The notes: generated by a model from the letters alone, not told the origin. 64,000 nucleotides of DNA from Pseudomonadota bacterium (GCA_021792365.1 JAJYUT010000009.1:124001-188000); one strand, 5' to 3'; positions 1 to 9,329 are shown, numbered from the stretch's first letter. Program-made: numbers and translations.

Positions 1-2
1 AC

Positions 3-1208
3 ACCTGGACCTTGTTCACCATTCCCTTCGGAGACGTCGTCTCACTGTCGTTCAACTGGACGTTTGTGATCGGCACGATCCTGATGCTGTTGGCCTTCGC
101 CATCCAGCATCGCGGGATCCTCGCGACTGCGGGCGTGCAGACGGTGGTCGGGTTGATAATCGTGATCACCCTGTTCGTCGTCGGCGTCGTGCCGTTCTTC
201 AACGGCAACTTCCATGCCGAGAACTTCACGCCCTTCGTGCCGCTCGCCGCGCCTTATGCGGCCGAGCCCGGTGCGTGGAACATCGCCGGCTGGACCTTGG
301 TGCTGGGCGGCATGTTCATCGCGGCCTGGTCCACCTACGGCTTCGAGACCGCGATCTGCTATACGCGCGAGTTCAAGAATCCGGAGCGGGATACCTTCAA
401 GGCGATCTTCTATTCGGGCCTGTTGTGCCTCGCCTTGTTCATCCTGGTGCCGATCACCTTCCAGGGCTATCTCGGCCTCGACGGCATGCTCGCCACCAAC
501 ATCGTGGATGGCACCGGCATCGCGCACGCCATGGGCGCGATGGTGGCGGGCGGCAGCCAGATCATCACGATGCTGTTCGTGATCCTGATGATCGCCGCGT
601 TGATCCTCATCATCGTCACGGCGATGGCCGGCTCGTCTCGCACGCTCTATCAAGGCTCGATCGACGGATGGCTGCCGCGCTATCTCTCGCGCGTCAACCA
701 CAACGGTGCGCCCACCGCGGCGATGTGGACCGACCTTGTCTTCAACCTGGTCCTGCTCTCCATCGCCTCGACCGATGCGACCGCCTACTACTTCATCCTG
801 GCGGTCAGCAATTGCGGCTACATCATCTTCAACTTCCTCAACCTGAATGCCGGCTGGATTCACCGCATCGATAGCGGCCACATCAAGCGTCCCTTCAAGG
901 CGCCGACCATCATCCTGGCGGCCGGCACGCTGCTGGCGTTCGTGAACGCGGTCTTCATGGGCGCGGGCGCGAAGGTGTGGAACCCCGACGCCCTGTGGTA
1001 CGGATTGGGCTTCGCGGCCGTCATCCTCCCGGTGTTCTGGTTCCGGCACTACATCCAGGACAAGGGCCAGTTCCCGCCGCAGATGATGGCGGACCTTGGT
1101 CTCAAGGGCGGCGATCTCGGCGAGCGCAAGGCCGGCGTCCTGCCCTATCTGGTGCTCGCCGCCGGTGTCGCGGTGGTGTTGATCTCAAACTGGTTCTTCA
1201 CCTTCTAA
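3..1208 (+). CDS. APC-family amino acid permease, C-terminal part (cut by left edge)
   Basis: The reading frame is open from the first complete codon of the window, so the true start lies upstream; the TTG at 12 is internal. About 400 residues are visible, with roughly eight hydrophobic segments separated by short loops. The block around FETAICYTREFKNPERDT, with its charged cytoplasmic loop, and the following LALFILVPITFQGYLG helix are typical of the APC (amino acid-polyamine-organocation) superfamily, which imports amino acids or amines by cation symport or exchange in the inner membrane. The substrate cannot be read from the sequence. The gene ends at a strong terminator and is not in an operon with the next gene. 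Confidence 0.85.
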   Translation, partial: TWTLFTIPFGDVVSLSFNWTFVIGTILMLLAFAIQHRGILATAGVQTVVGLIIVITLFVVGVVPFFNGNFHAENFTPFVPLAAPYAAEPGAWNIAGWTLVLGGMFIAAWSTYGFETAICYTREFKNPERDTFKAIFYSGLLCLALFILVPITFQGYLGLDGMLATNIVDGTGIAHAMGAMVAGGSQIITMLFVILMIAALILIIVTAMAGSSRTLYQGSIDGWLPRYLSRVNHNGAPTAAMWTDLVFNLVLLSIASTDATAYYFILAVSNCGYIIFNFLNLNAGWIHRIDSGHIKRPFKAPTIILAAGTLLAFVNAVFMGAGAKVWNPDALWYGLGFAAVILPVFWFRHYIQDKGQFPPQMMADLGLKGGDLGERKAGVLPYLVLAAGVAVVLISNWFFTF

Positions 1209-1230
1209 CTCCGCACCTCTGCTTAATGAG

Positions 1231-1266
1231 AAAGCGGGCGGGGCTTCGGCTCCGCCCGTTTCTTTT
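1231..1266 (+). terminator. Rho-independent terminator after the APC permease
   Basis: GC-rich stem (about 10 bp, including one G-U pair) closed by a TTCG tetraloop at 1245-1248, followed by TTTCTTTT. It lies 20 bases after the permease stop codon. Confidence 0.85.
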
Positions 1267-1377
1267 GTGCACTGCAGATCTTGAATCGGGACCTCGGATG
1301 CGAGCACCGCCCAGATCAGGCCTCGCAAGAGGCCTATAGCTGCGATAGTCTCCCCGGCGTGTCTTGGGGGCCGCATC

Positions 1378-4143
1378 GTGCTCACTCGTATCTGGATGGC
1401 TGTGACCGCAGCGATCGCCATCGTCATCGCGACGATGGCCGCGCTGTGCACGCTCCAGTATGAACAGGTTCTGTCGCAACTGGTCCGCCAGCGGCTCGGC
1501 GTCACAGTCGAAGCAGCGGCCGGCCCGTTCCGTTCGGTTGTCGAACTCGGCCTGCCGGCGTCTATGGTGCGCAATAGCGTGGACTTGCTGTCCAGAGCGC
1601 GTGAAAGCGATCCGGCGATCAGCGAGGTTCGATTGTTCAACCCCTCGGGAATCGTCGTCGCATCGACGCGAGAGGGCGAAGCCAAACCGATGCGGCCGGA
1701 CGTGCTGCGCGCCCAAGGGGAGACGCCTGCCGAGCGCTGGAGCCTGGAACTCGACGACGTGCTGATCAGCGGCATATCGATCCGGAACGACGCCCATGCG
1801 AATGTCGCAGGCATCGCCGCCTATTACCCGATCAGCGAACTGACAAAGCCGGCCCGACAGGTAGCCATCGAGATCTCGCTCGTTGGAGCCGGCCTTTTCG
1901 TTCTGTTCTCGACCCTGGCGGTGCCGGCATTGCGATTGCGGCTCAGAGGCGTCCGTGCCGCGCTGGCCCAGCTCGATGGCGTCGCGGCGCGCCTGCGCGA
2001 AGGCCGAGGGTCGGGCGAGGCTGTCGAGCGCCGTCGACTTGGGCTGCTCGAAGAGGATTTCGACCTGCTGACGAGTGGTCTCGATGAGGCTGCGCGGTGC
2101 TACGAAGCTGGCCTCGGCCTGCTGCAGGAGGCGCCGGGCAAGACCGCGTGGACCCGCTCCGGCCGCCGCGTGCTGATCGCAATACCGGAAACGCGTCTTG
2201 CGCGTCGGTTCGCCCGCCGGCTCGCGCCTCTTATCGCGCTTCTTGTCGTTGCGGCGATGCTAATGCTGGGAATTTTCTCATATCTGCGCATCGAGCAATC
2301 GCTGACGCCGGAATTTGAGCGGCGACACGAATTGATCGGCTCGATCGCGCAGGCGGCGATCGCCAGGACGCTGGAGGCCGGCGTTCCGCTCGACGGCCTC
2401 GTCGGAGCGGGCGAGTATTTCGAGCGGCTGCTGGAGGATTTCCCGGAAGTCTCGTATTTCGCGATCACGACCGACCGGCCGCTGGTTGAAGTGGGCGCGC
2501 ACATCGGTGGAAACGCCTCGGTCCTGCCCATAACCGCCGCAGGCGGCAAGACCGCGTCCATTGTAACCGAGAGCAATCCGCAATATCTCGGCGAGCAGTT
2601 CCGCACCGTGGCGCTCGATCTTGCCGTGATCGTGATAGTGGCCGTGCTGTTCTCGTTCGAGCTGGTTGTCCTGGTGATGGGTGGGTCCGTGACCGGCCCG
2701 TTCGATCGCCTTCAGCACCTGGTCGACCTGCAGGCGGCGGGCGACTTCACGAAGCGGCTGAGCAGACGCGGCCGCGGCGTGATCGATCAGATCGGCGCCA
2801 TCCTGTCGGCGCGGGCCGTGGAGCTCAACGCGAGGCTTGCTGCCCGTACCGCGCCGGCGCAAGCTGAGAGCGACTTCCCGAAAATTCACCTCACTGGCCG
2901 ACCCCCCGACGTGATGCGATTCTGCAGTGTCGGCGATGTCCGCCTCGCGCTGTTCCTCTTCGCGGCCGCCGATCAACTGCCGCTTTCATTCTTTTCGCTC
3001 TTCGCGCGCGACGTCGAAAATCCGTTCTCCTGGATTGACCAGGGCGTGGCAAGCAGCCTGCCGCTGGCGGCGTATCTCCTCGCTGCCTTGTTCGGCGCCG
3101 GAGCCGCAAGACCGCTCTCCGGCCGGTTCGGCCATCGCGGACAATATCTTGCGGCAGCGGTGGTGACGGTCCTTGCCAATATCGGATTGAGCCTTGCGGG
3201 GAACCTGGTCGAGGTCGTCGCTTATTCTGCGCTCAACGGCATCGGCTTTGCCGTCGCCTCGCTAGCCTGCCAGGACTACGTGATCGACCGTCTGCCCAAG
3301 GAGGAGCGGTCGCGATCGATCGGCTTCGTCTCGGGTGCCCTGTTCGCCGGCATCTTCGCCGGCACGGCGCTTGGCGGTGTCATGGCCGACCGGATCGGGC
3401 AACGCCCGGTCTTTGTCGTTGCGGCGGCCCTGGCCTTGGCTTCCGCCCTGCTGATCCTCTGGCTGATGCCCATCGGCGACCGGCCCGGCAAGGACGATCC
3501 GATCGAGCCGATGGAGACGTTCTCGCTCAATCTCGTCGCGCCGCTCGGCTCGTTCGGATTTGCGGCGCTGGCGCTGGGCATCGTAGTTCCACAGATCGTC
3601 GCCGACCAGGTGTTCGTCTCTTATCTCATTGCGCTGGCGCTCGATGCGCTACAGGCCTCGATCGCCGATATTGCCCGACTGATGATGATCTATTTCCTGG
3701 CGGTGATCATAGCCGGCTACGTGGTGGCGAAGCTTCCTCCGTCAATGGCGGCACCGGCGCCCTTGGTGCTCGCCGCTTCGCTGATCTCGGGCGTGGCGCT
3801 CCTCACGCCGGTTTTTTGGCCGACGCCGGCCGGCTACTTTCTTGCGGCCGTGGGGGCAGGCTTCGGACACGGGTTGTCTCGCGGCCCGGTCGCCGATCTG
3901 GTCGTGCGGTTCGCCGAAGGGCCTCTGGCGCATCTGGGAACGAGCTCGGTTCTGGGCGCGTCGCGCGTGCTCGAGCGCGGCAGCAGCGTCGCCGGCCTTC
4001 TAGTGATCGGCGCACTTACGGGGATCGTCGGCTATGCAGGGGCAACCGCCGCAATTGCCGCCATGCTGCTCGGCGGAGCGGCGCTGTTCGCGCTCTCCCT
4101 GGCAGCACCATTTCATCATGGGATCGCAAAGCAAGGAGATTAG
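1378..4143 (+). CDS. Sensor-HAMP-MFS fusion transporter
   Basis: A 921-residue membrane protein with a GTG start. In order: membrane segment 1-26; extracytoplasmic region about 27-160; membrane segment about 163-188; cytoplasmic, charged and probably coiled segment about 190-275; membrane segment about 281-303; second extracytoplasmic region about 304-408; membrane segment about 411-438; HAMP-like linker about 439-490; then from about 515 to the end a full set of some 12 MFS helices, including the loop motif GGVMADRIGQRP at the half-way point. The sensor half looks like two membrane-anchored Cache-type modules as found in receptors and cyclases, here placed in front of a transporter. MFS proteins are normally about 400 residues, so about 500 extra residues precede the transporter. 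It is followed after 3 bases by a periplasmic binding protein gene. I infer ligand-gated or ligand-reporting transport. Domain limits are by eye. Confidence 0.8.
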   Translation: MLTRIWMAVTAAIAIVIATMAALCTLQYEQVLSQLVRQRLGVTVEAAAGPFRSVVELGLPASMVRNSVDLLSRARESDPAISEVRLFNPSGIVVASTREGEAKPMRPDVLRAQGETPAERWSLELDDVLISGISIRNDAHANVAGIAAYYPISELTKPARQVAIEISLVGAGLFVLFSTLAVPALRLRLRGVRAALAQLDGVAARLREGRGSGEAVERRRLGLLEEDFDLLTSGLDEAARCYEAGLGLLQEAPGKTAWTRSGRRVLIAIPETRLARRFARRLAPLIALLVVAAMLMLGIFSYLRIEQSLTPEFERRHELIGSIAQAAIARTLEAGVPLDGLVGAGEYFERLLEDFPEVSYFAITTDRPLVEVGAHIGGNASVLPITAAGGKTASIVTESNPQYLGEQFRTVALDLAVIVIVAVLFSFELVVLVMGGSVTGPFDRLQHLVDLQAAGDFTKRLSRRGRGVIDQIGAILSARAVELNARLAARTAPAQAESDFPKIHLTGRPPDVMRFCSVGDVRLALFLFAAADQLPLSFFSLFARDVENPFSWIDQGVASSLPLAAYLLAALFGAGAARPLSGRFGHRGQYLAAAVVTVLANIGLSLAGNLVEVVAYSALNGIGFAVASLACQDYVIDRLPKEERSRSIGFVSGALFAGIFAGTALGGVMADRIGQRPVFVVAAALALASALLILWLMPIGDRPGKDDPIEPMETFSLNLVAPLGSFGFAALALGIVVPQIVADQVFVSYLIALALDALQASIADIARLMMIYFLAVIIAGYVVAKLPPSMAAPAPLVLAASLISGVALLTPVFWPTPAGYFLAAVGAGFGHGLSRGPVADLVVRFAEGPLAHLGTSSVLGASRVLERGSSVAGLLVIGALTGIVGYAGATAAIAAMLLGGAALFALSLAAPFHHGIAKQGD

Positions 4144-4146
4144 GGC

Positions 4147-5154
4147 ATGAGAAATCCGGGAAAGCTTGCCGCCCTCGCAATCGTGCTTGCCGCATTCGCG
4201 CTCGCCGTCGCGCCGGCGACCGCCGCGCCCAAGCGCGTGATGATGGTGGTCTGGATCGGCTGCGAGGATGTGTGCCGCGGCGTGCAGGACTACTTCAAGG
4301 AGAACGGCATCGACGTCGACTTCTTGGTTCGGGATGCGGCGCAGGACAGCTCGAAGTTTCCCGGATTCGTCCAGGAGGCGCGGGCGATGAAGGCCGATCT
4401 CGTTCTCACCTGGGGCACCAAGACCACGCTCGGGATCGTGGGAACGCTTGCCGACCGCGACGATCCCACCATGCTGAACGATATCCCGGTCGTTTTCACC
4501 GTCGTTGCCGATCCGGTAGGCACCAAGATCATCGAATCCTACGACAAGACCGGCCGGCCCAACGTGACGGGAACGCGCAACCGCGTGCCCGAGGAGGTGA
4601 ACATCAAGAGCATCCGGCGATACCTGCCCGGCTTTAATCATCTGGGCGTGTTGTACGATCCAAGCGAGGTGAATTCGGTCGCCAAGGTCGAGGAGCTCAA
4701 CGGCCTCGCAGGCCCGCTGGGCTTCACGCTCGACGTCCTGCCGCTCGGGCTCGATGCGAGCGGCGCGCCGACAATCGATTCGATCAAGCCGCAGATGGAC
4801 AAGTTCAAGGCCGCGGGAGCGCAGTTCATCTATCTCGGCTCGAGCACGTTCCTTGAGAAGCAGCAGGATGCCTTCACCGGCGCCGCTGTCGACAGCGGGT
4901 TGCCGGTCCTTGTGTCCTACGAGCACATGGTGACCGAGTCCCAGGCGCTGATGTCGGTCGCCGCGCGCGACTACGACGTCGGCAAGCTCGCCGGACAGCA
5001 GGCCGCGAAAATCCTCGTCGACGGGCGGAAGCCGGGAGATCTGCCGGTGTTGCCGATGGAGGAGTTCGCCTATCTGGTCAACATGAAAGTTGCCAAGAAA
5101 CTCTCGCTCTATCCCCCCGTCGAGTTCCTGCAGTTCGTGGAAACGGTCGAGTGA
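4147..5154 (+). CDS. ABC_sub_bind (TrpX-like) periplasmic binding protein
   Basis: 335 residues with a clear Sec signal peptide (hydrophobic stretch LAALAIVLAAFALAVAPATAAP, cleavage after about residue 27). The rest matches the two-lobed ABC_sub_bind/COG2984 family: VLTWGTKTTLGIVGTLAD, IPVVFTVVADPVGTKII, and the C-terminal block with GQQAAKILVDGRKPGDLPV. Family members bind tryptophan, tyrosine or other small molecules for ABC importers. The start has AAGGAG at 4132-4138 and lies 3 bases after the sensor-MFS stop, so the two are surely co-transcribed. No ABC permease or ATPase gene is nearby; an ABC_sub_bind protein paired with an MFS sensor protein is unusual and suggests it presents ligand to the sensor domain. 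Confidence 0.9.
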   Translation: MRNPGKLAALAIVLAAFALAVAPATAAPKRVMMVVWIGCEDVCRGVQDYFKENGIDVDFLVRDAAQDSSKFPGFVQEARAMKADLVLTWGTKTTLGIVGTLADRDDPTMLNDIPVVFTVVADPVGTKIIESYDKTGRPNVTGTRNRVPEEVNIKSIRRYLPGFNHLGVLYDPSEVNSVAKVEELNGLAGPLGFTLDVLPLGLDASGAPTIDSIKPQMDKFKAAGAQFIYLGSSTFLEKQQDAFTGAAVDSGLPVLVSYEHMVTESQALMSVAARDYDVGKLAGQQAAKILVDGRKPGDLPVLPMEEFAYLVNMKVAKKLSLYPPVEFLQFVETVE

Positions 5155-5215
5155 GGAGCTGGGACGGAGCCCGGCAACTTCCCGGCAGCTTCTTTGGCCC
5201 GCATTCCAGATCGAC

Positions 5216-5249
5216 GGGCGGCGCTAAGGCGCCCTGCCCTGTTTCTTTT
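5216..5249 (+). terminator. Terminator after the sensor-MFS/binding protein operon
   Basis: A 9-bp stem in two blocks (GGGC and GGCGC on the left arm; GCGCC, a CT bulge and GCCC on the right), TAAG loop, then TGTTTCTTTT. It separates the two-gene operon from the cyclase gene. Confidence 0.75.
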
Positions 5250-5300
5250 GTAATCGTGGAACGTTCAGGGACAGGCTTGTATGATCGTCTCCGGGCTTGA

Positions 5301-7484
5301 ATGAGGGCTCCTCGAATCGGGGCTGCGATCTTGCGCAAGGAAGCGATACCGGTCGACGAGTCAGGGAACGCGCACGTGGTCGAAGATAGGGCGGCGGCGC
5401 TCGCCGAACTGGCGCGGCGCACGGCGATGCTGGACGCCATCTCCTATGGCGCGGCCCAGATCATCGGCGCGGAGGACTGGCGCGCCGGCATCCAGGAGAT
5501 GCTCAACCGCCTCGGCCGCGCAACCGAGGTCAGCCGCGTCACCCTGTTCGAGATCCACCAGGGCGCCGACGGCCAGCCGGTCGAGACCTGCCGCTATGAC
5601 TGGGCGGAGCCCGGCCTGCCCCGGCTCAGCGGCGATCCGCGCTATCGCGACATGCCGCTGGTGGAGCACGAAGGCGGCCAGCTCGGCGACTGGCTGGCGG
5701 CGCGGCGCCGCGGCGAGATCGTGCAGGCGACGCTGAAGGACGTGACCGGCGAGACCCGCAGGACCTTCCTCGAGCACGGCACGCAGAGCTTCATCTCCGT
5801 CCCCATCATGCTGCGTTCCGGCGTGTGGGGCTTCCTCGGCCTCGACGATTGCCGCAGCGAGCGCGTCTGGCACACGCTGGAGATCGACGTGCTGAGGACC
5901 GCCGCCGCTCTCGTCGCCGGCGCGCTGGAGCGCGCCGCCTCCGATGAGGCGCTGCGCAACAGCCGCGAGCGCTACGCCCTGGCGGCGCGCGGCGCCAATG
6001 ACGGGCTGTGGGACTGGGACCTGACGGCCAACCGCACCTATTTCTCGCCGCGCGTCTACGAGATCCTCGCTCTGCCCGAAGGCACCCTCGCCTCGCCCAA
6101 GGCCTTCGCCGGGCAGCTGATGCAGCGCGACGCAGTGGTCTGGCGCAAATACCTCGCCCACTGCATCATCGAGCGCCGGCGCACCTTCGAATTCGAGGCG
6201 CGGCTGCGCTCCAGCACAGCCCGGCCGGAACAGGACCCCGAACCGCACCTCCGGCCGTATCCCGGGCCGCACCCCGAAGCGGGCCAGGCGGCCTCGCGCT
6301 GGGTGGTGATCCGCGGCCTCATCGTCTACGAGGAGCACGGCGCCGCGGCCCGCCTGGTCGGCTCGCTGCGCGACATCACCGACCGCAAGCGCATGGAGCT
6401 CGACCTGCGCGCCAGCGAGACCCGCGTGCGCGCCATCCTCGACACCGCGTTCGATGCCATCATCACCATCGGCGAGGCCGGCCGCATCGTGGAGTTCAAC
6501 AACGCCGCGACGCGCATCTTCGGCCATGCCCGCGCCGACGCGATCGGCCAGCCGCTGGCCGAGCTGATCATTCCGCCGATCTACCGCGCCGCGCACAAGG
6601 AGGGCCTGCGGCGCTATCTGGAGACCGGCCAGCATTCGGTGCTCAACCGCCTGATCGAGGTCGAGGCGCTGCGCGCCGACGGCACGCACATCCCGGTCGA
6701 GCTCTCGATCACCGAGGTGCCGGTCTCGGAGGGGCGCCTGTTCACCGCCATGCTGCGCGACATCTCGGAGCGCAAGCGCTTCGAGGCGCAGCTCGCCACT
6801 GCCGAGCGCCAGCGCGCGCAACTGACGCGCCACTTCTCCCCCAACATGGTGGAGGAGCTCATGCAGGCCGGCGGGCGCATCGGCGTCGCGCGCACCCAGC
6901 CGATGGCGGTGCTGTTCTCCGACCTCTACGACTACACCGAGATGAGCGCGACCATGTCGGGCGAGCAGGTGATCGAGCTGCTGCGCGCGTTCCACGCCAT
7001 CGTCGAGGACGCCGTCTTCAACCACGGCGGCACCCTCGACAAGTATATCGGCGACGGCCTGATGGCGACCTTCGGCACGCCGACGCCCGGCCCGATGGAC
7101 GCCACCAACGCGATCGCCGCGACGCGCCAGATGCTGCGCGAGCTCGCGCGCTGGAACCAGCGCCGCGAGGCCGCCGGCGAGCGCCGCATCCGCGTCGGCG
7201 TCGGCCTCCATTTCGGCCAGGCCACCCTGGGCGACGTGGGGACGGAGCAGCGCTTCGAGCTCACCGTCGTCGGCGACACCGTCAACATCGCCAGCCGCAT
7301 CGAGCAGATGAGCCGCCTCGTCCGCATGGCGGTGGTGGCGAGCGACGACATCATCCGCCAGGCCGTCGCCGAATGCGGCCAGGAGGCTGCCGAGGGCTTC
7401 CGCGACCTCGGCGAGCACCGGGTCCGCGGCCATCCCGCCCTGATCCGCCTCTGGGGCCTCAGCGCGGAATCGCAACGTCCATAG
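5301..7484 (+). CDS. Class III adenylate cyclase with GAF and two PAS domains
   Basis: 727 residues, soluble. An N-terminal GAF domain spans about 40-215 (FISVPIMLRSGVWGFLGLDD), a first PAS about 222-365 (ANDGLWDWDLTANRTYFSPRV, ending RDITDRKRMEL), a second PAS about 370-490 (ILDTAFDAIITIGEAGRIV, ending RDISERKRFE), a short linker, and a cyclase catalytic domain about 530-720. The two metal-binding aspartates are in LFSDLYDY and KYIGDGLMATFG, and the purine/transition-state block is TVVGDTVNIASRIE, which fits ATP as substrate. It would make cAMP in response to a cytoplasmic signal sensed by GAF/PAS; the ligand is unknown. The PAS-1 loop has an inserted Pro-rich stretch. It lies 146 bases after the sensor-MFS operon but behind a terminator. 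Confidence 0.92.
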   Translation: MRAPRIGAAILRKEAIPVDESGNAHVVEDRAAALAELARRTAMLDAISYGAAQIIGAEDWRAGIQEMLNRLGRATEVSRVTLFEIHQGADGQPVETCRYDWAEPGLPRLSGDPRYRDMPLVEHEGGQLGDWLAARRRGEIVQATLKDVTGETRRTFLEHGTQSFISVPIMLRSGVWGFLGLDDCRSERVWHTLEIDVLRTAAALVAGALERAASDEALRNSRERYALAARGANDGLWDWDLTANRTYFSPRVYEILALPEGTLASPKAFAGQLMQRDAVVWRKYLAHCIIERRRTFEFEARLRSSTARPEQDPEPHLRPYPGPHPEAGQAASRWVVIRGLIVYEEHGAAARLVGSLRDITDRKRMELDLRASETRVRAILDTAFDAIITIGEAGRIVEFNNAATRIFGHARADAIGQPLAELIIPPIYRAAHKEGLRRYLETGQHSVLNRLIEVEALRADGTHIPVELSITEVPVSEGRLFTAMLRDISERKRFEAQLATAERQRAQLTRHFSPNMVEELMQAGGRIGVARTQPMAVLFSDLYDYTEMSATMSGEQVIELLRAFHAIVEDAVFNHGGTLDKYIGDGLMATFGTPTPGPMDATNAIAATRQMLRELARWNQRREAAGERRIRVGVGLHFGQATLGDVGTEQRFELTVVGDTVNIASRIEQMSRLVRMAVVASDDIIRQAVAECGQEAAEGFRDLGEHRVRGHPALIRLWGLSAESQRP

Positions 7485-7486
7485 CC

Positions 7487-8047
7487 TTGTCTAAAGCCAC
7501 GCCCGATCAACCCGCGCCAGATCACAAGTCTAACCTGGCTCGGCTTGCCTTGGTTGCGGGCCCGGCAGTGCTGAGCGTGCTGCTGTCGCTGGTTGCCTGG
7601 CTGTTGCCGCAAGAGGCTGCCTGGAGCTGCGCGCCGTTTGTGACGAGAGAACTTATGGGCAGTATCGATCGGCTGGAGCCGCGACAACAGGAGATCGTGT
7701 CGCCCTGTTCGGTGCTCGCCGTCCAAATAAGTGTACTGCTTCCTTTTGCCGTTCTCGTCATCGTGATGCTCAGGAAGGGCATGGCCGACCCGCCCGGAAG
7801 CCGTGGCAGGGTCAATCTTGTTGTCTACCTTTTCGGCCTTGCGGTGCTCTTTGTGCTTTGGATGGACCTCTTTGTCGTTGGCACCGCTCTTATGGTTTTG
7901 ACAACGGGTAGGCGGGCGGCCTCGAGTTGGCTCGCGGGTATGGCCCTGATCTCCTCGGCAACTACTTTCTTCACCTTGGGTGCCGTTGCAATTACCTTCC
8001 ATCATTGCCGGGCATGGTTTGCCAAGCTTCGGGACGCTGGTCGTTAG
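7487..8047 (+). CDS. Small four-helix membrane protein, unknown function
   Basis: This frame continues from codons antisense-free of the cyclase stop and contains four hydrophobic segments: LALVAGPAVLSVLLSLVAWLL, SVLAVQISVLLPFAVLVIVML, VNLVVYLFGLAVLFVLWMDLF and GMALISSATTFFTLGAVAI. No ATG is available near the start; TTG at 7487, two bases after the cyclase stop, gives 186 residues, but the ribosome site is weak. Two cysteines lie in predicted loops. I do not recognise the family. Its position directly after the cyclase suggests co-transcription. The codon use is slightly less GC-rich than in the cyclase. Confidence 0.55.
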   Translation: MSKATPDQPAPDHKSNLARLALVAGPAVLSVLLSLVAWLLPQEAAWSCAPFVTRELMGSIDRLEPRQQEIVSPCSVLAVQISVLLPFAVLVIVMLRKGMADPPGSRGRVNLVVYLFGLAVLFVLWMDLFVVGTALMVLTTGRRAASSWLAGMALISSATTFFTLGAVAITFHHCRAWFAKLRDAGR

Positions 8048-8151
8048 ACAGGCGCTTGGCTCTCCTGAGCGAGGTGCGGCAACCAAATCGATTGCCGGTG
8101 CTTAATTCTTCTGACGGTTCTCACGTGCGGGCAGGTGAGCGGAGCAGCGGA

Positions 8152-9264
8152 ATGGTCGAAGCAAGGACGGCGGTGCGGGGAACCGCGTGGGCGATCTACA
8201 CCATCCTGGTGGGCGAGATCCTGTTCCTCATCAGCCCGCTGGCGCCGCTGTTCTATTCCTTCTACGGGCCGGTGCTCCGCTTCCTCGACAGCCATCGCGA
8301 GACCGCCTGGCTGACGCAGTTCTTCCTGCCGCACATCTCGGTCACGGGGAACCCGCTGCTCGACCTGCTGCCGCCGCTCGGCTGGGTCCTGCTGGTGCTG
8401 GGGACGGTCTTTTTCCTGGCGAGCGCCGTGCCGCTCTACTGGTCGATGGCGACGCGCCGCAGCCAGGTCGTCGGCGGGCTCTACAACATCATCCGCCACC
8501 CGCAATATGTCGGGCTCGCCATCATGGGCTTCGGCGTGCTGCTGGTCTGGCCGCGCTTCCTGGTTCTGGTCAGCCTGCTCGTCATGCTTGGCCTCTACCG
8601 CGTGTTCGCGGGCACCGAGGAATCGCAATGCCTCGCGCGCTTCGGCGACAGCTATCGCGCCTACATGGCGCGGACCGGCCGGTTCCTGCCGCGCGCCTGG
8701 GCCGACCGCCTGCCGCGCATCCTGCCGGAGGAAGGGCCCGGCCGGATCGCCGCGGGAATCGCGGTGTTCCTGGCCGTGCTCGGCGGCTCGCTCGCCGCCG
8801 CCTTCGTGCTGCGGGGTTACGCGCTCTCGCAGGTGGCCGCCCTCTATCACGAGCAGGAGGCCATCCTGTCGCCCTCCGGGATGGCGGCGGGGGACCTGGA
8901 ATCCGCCTATCGCACCGCCGTCGCGGATCCCGCCGTCCGCGCCGCGCTCGGCGCGGCCCTGCCCGGCCAGCGCCTCGTCTATGTCGTCCCGCAGGACTGG
9001 ACGCTGCTGCCCGCTGCGGCGCGGCCCGAGGCGAACGGCATCCCGCTGCGCAAGGACGCCTTCGACCGGACCCGCTACAAGCTGCTGTTCGCGCGCGCGC
9101 GCAGCCACGACCCCGAGGCCGCCGGTCAGGAGATCGTGAAGGATGCCTACGGCCTCGACCCCATCATCTTCGCCCATGTCGACATCGCCGCGCGCAAGGT
9201 GACCGCCATAGAGCAGCCCCCCGCCCACGTCCGCTGGGCCGACATCCCGATCCCCATGTTCTGA
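8152..9264 (+). CDS. ICMT/PEMT-like membrane methyltransferase with extra C-terminal domain
   Basis: 370 residues from ATG at 8152, preceded by GGAGCAGCGGA. Residues about 1-190 hold several membrane helices and the signature of isoprenylcysteine/phospholipid methyltransferases: GGLYNIIRHPQYVGLAIMGF (SAM site) and the later TEESQCLARFGDSYRAYMARTGRFLP. These enzymes methylate lipid-linked or hydrophobic substrates at the membrane using SAM. After another membrane helix (about 200-225) there is a 140-residue, mostly hydrophilic tail that the family normally lacks; I do not recognise it. The gene converges on the DddP-like gene. Confidence 0.75.
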   Translation: MVEARTAVRGTAWAIYTILVGEILFLISPLAPLFYSFYGPVLRFLDSHRETAWLTQFFLPHISVTGNPLLDLLPPLGWVLLVLGTVFFLASAVPLYWSMATRRSQVVGGLYNIIRHPQYVGLAIMGFGVLLVWPRFLVLVSLLVMLGLYRVFAGTEESQCLARFGDSYRAYMARTGRFLPRAWADRLPRILPEEGPGRIAAGIAVFLAVLGGSLAAAFVLRGYALSQVAALYHEQEAILSPSGMAAGDLESAYRTAVADPAVRAALGAALPGQRLVYVVPQDWTLLPAAARPEANGIPLRKDAFDRTRYKLLFARARSHDPEAAGQEIVKDAYGLDPIIFAHVDIAARKVTAIEQPPAHVRWADIPIPMF

Positions 9265-9278
9265 CGCTTGGACTCTCC

Positions 9279-9297
9279 CTTCCCCCTCGCGGGGAAG
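9279..9297. repeat. Short palindromic repeat between convergent genes
   Basis: CTTCCCC, a CTCGC loop and GGGGAAG form a perfect 7-bp hairpin in the 65-base gap between two convergent genes. It shares its core with the palindrome inside lptM at 38232-38254, so it is probably a dispersed palindromic element that can also act as a bidirectional terminator. Confidence 0.5.
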
Positions 9298-9329
9298 GTG
9301 ATGGTCGCGCACCGGCGCAATTGTGCGCC

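Noticed and set aside
5361-7475. A long open frame antisense to the adenylate cyclase
   Set aside because: It mirrors the high-GC codon pattern of the cyclase, has no start signal and no recognisable domain; the cyclase on the other strand is complete.
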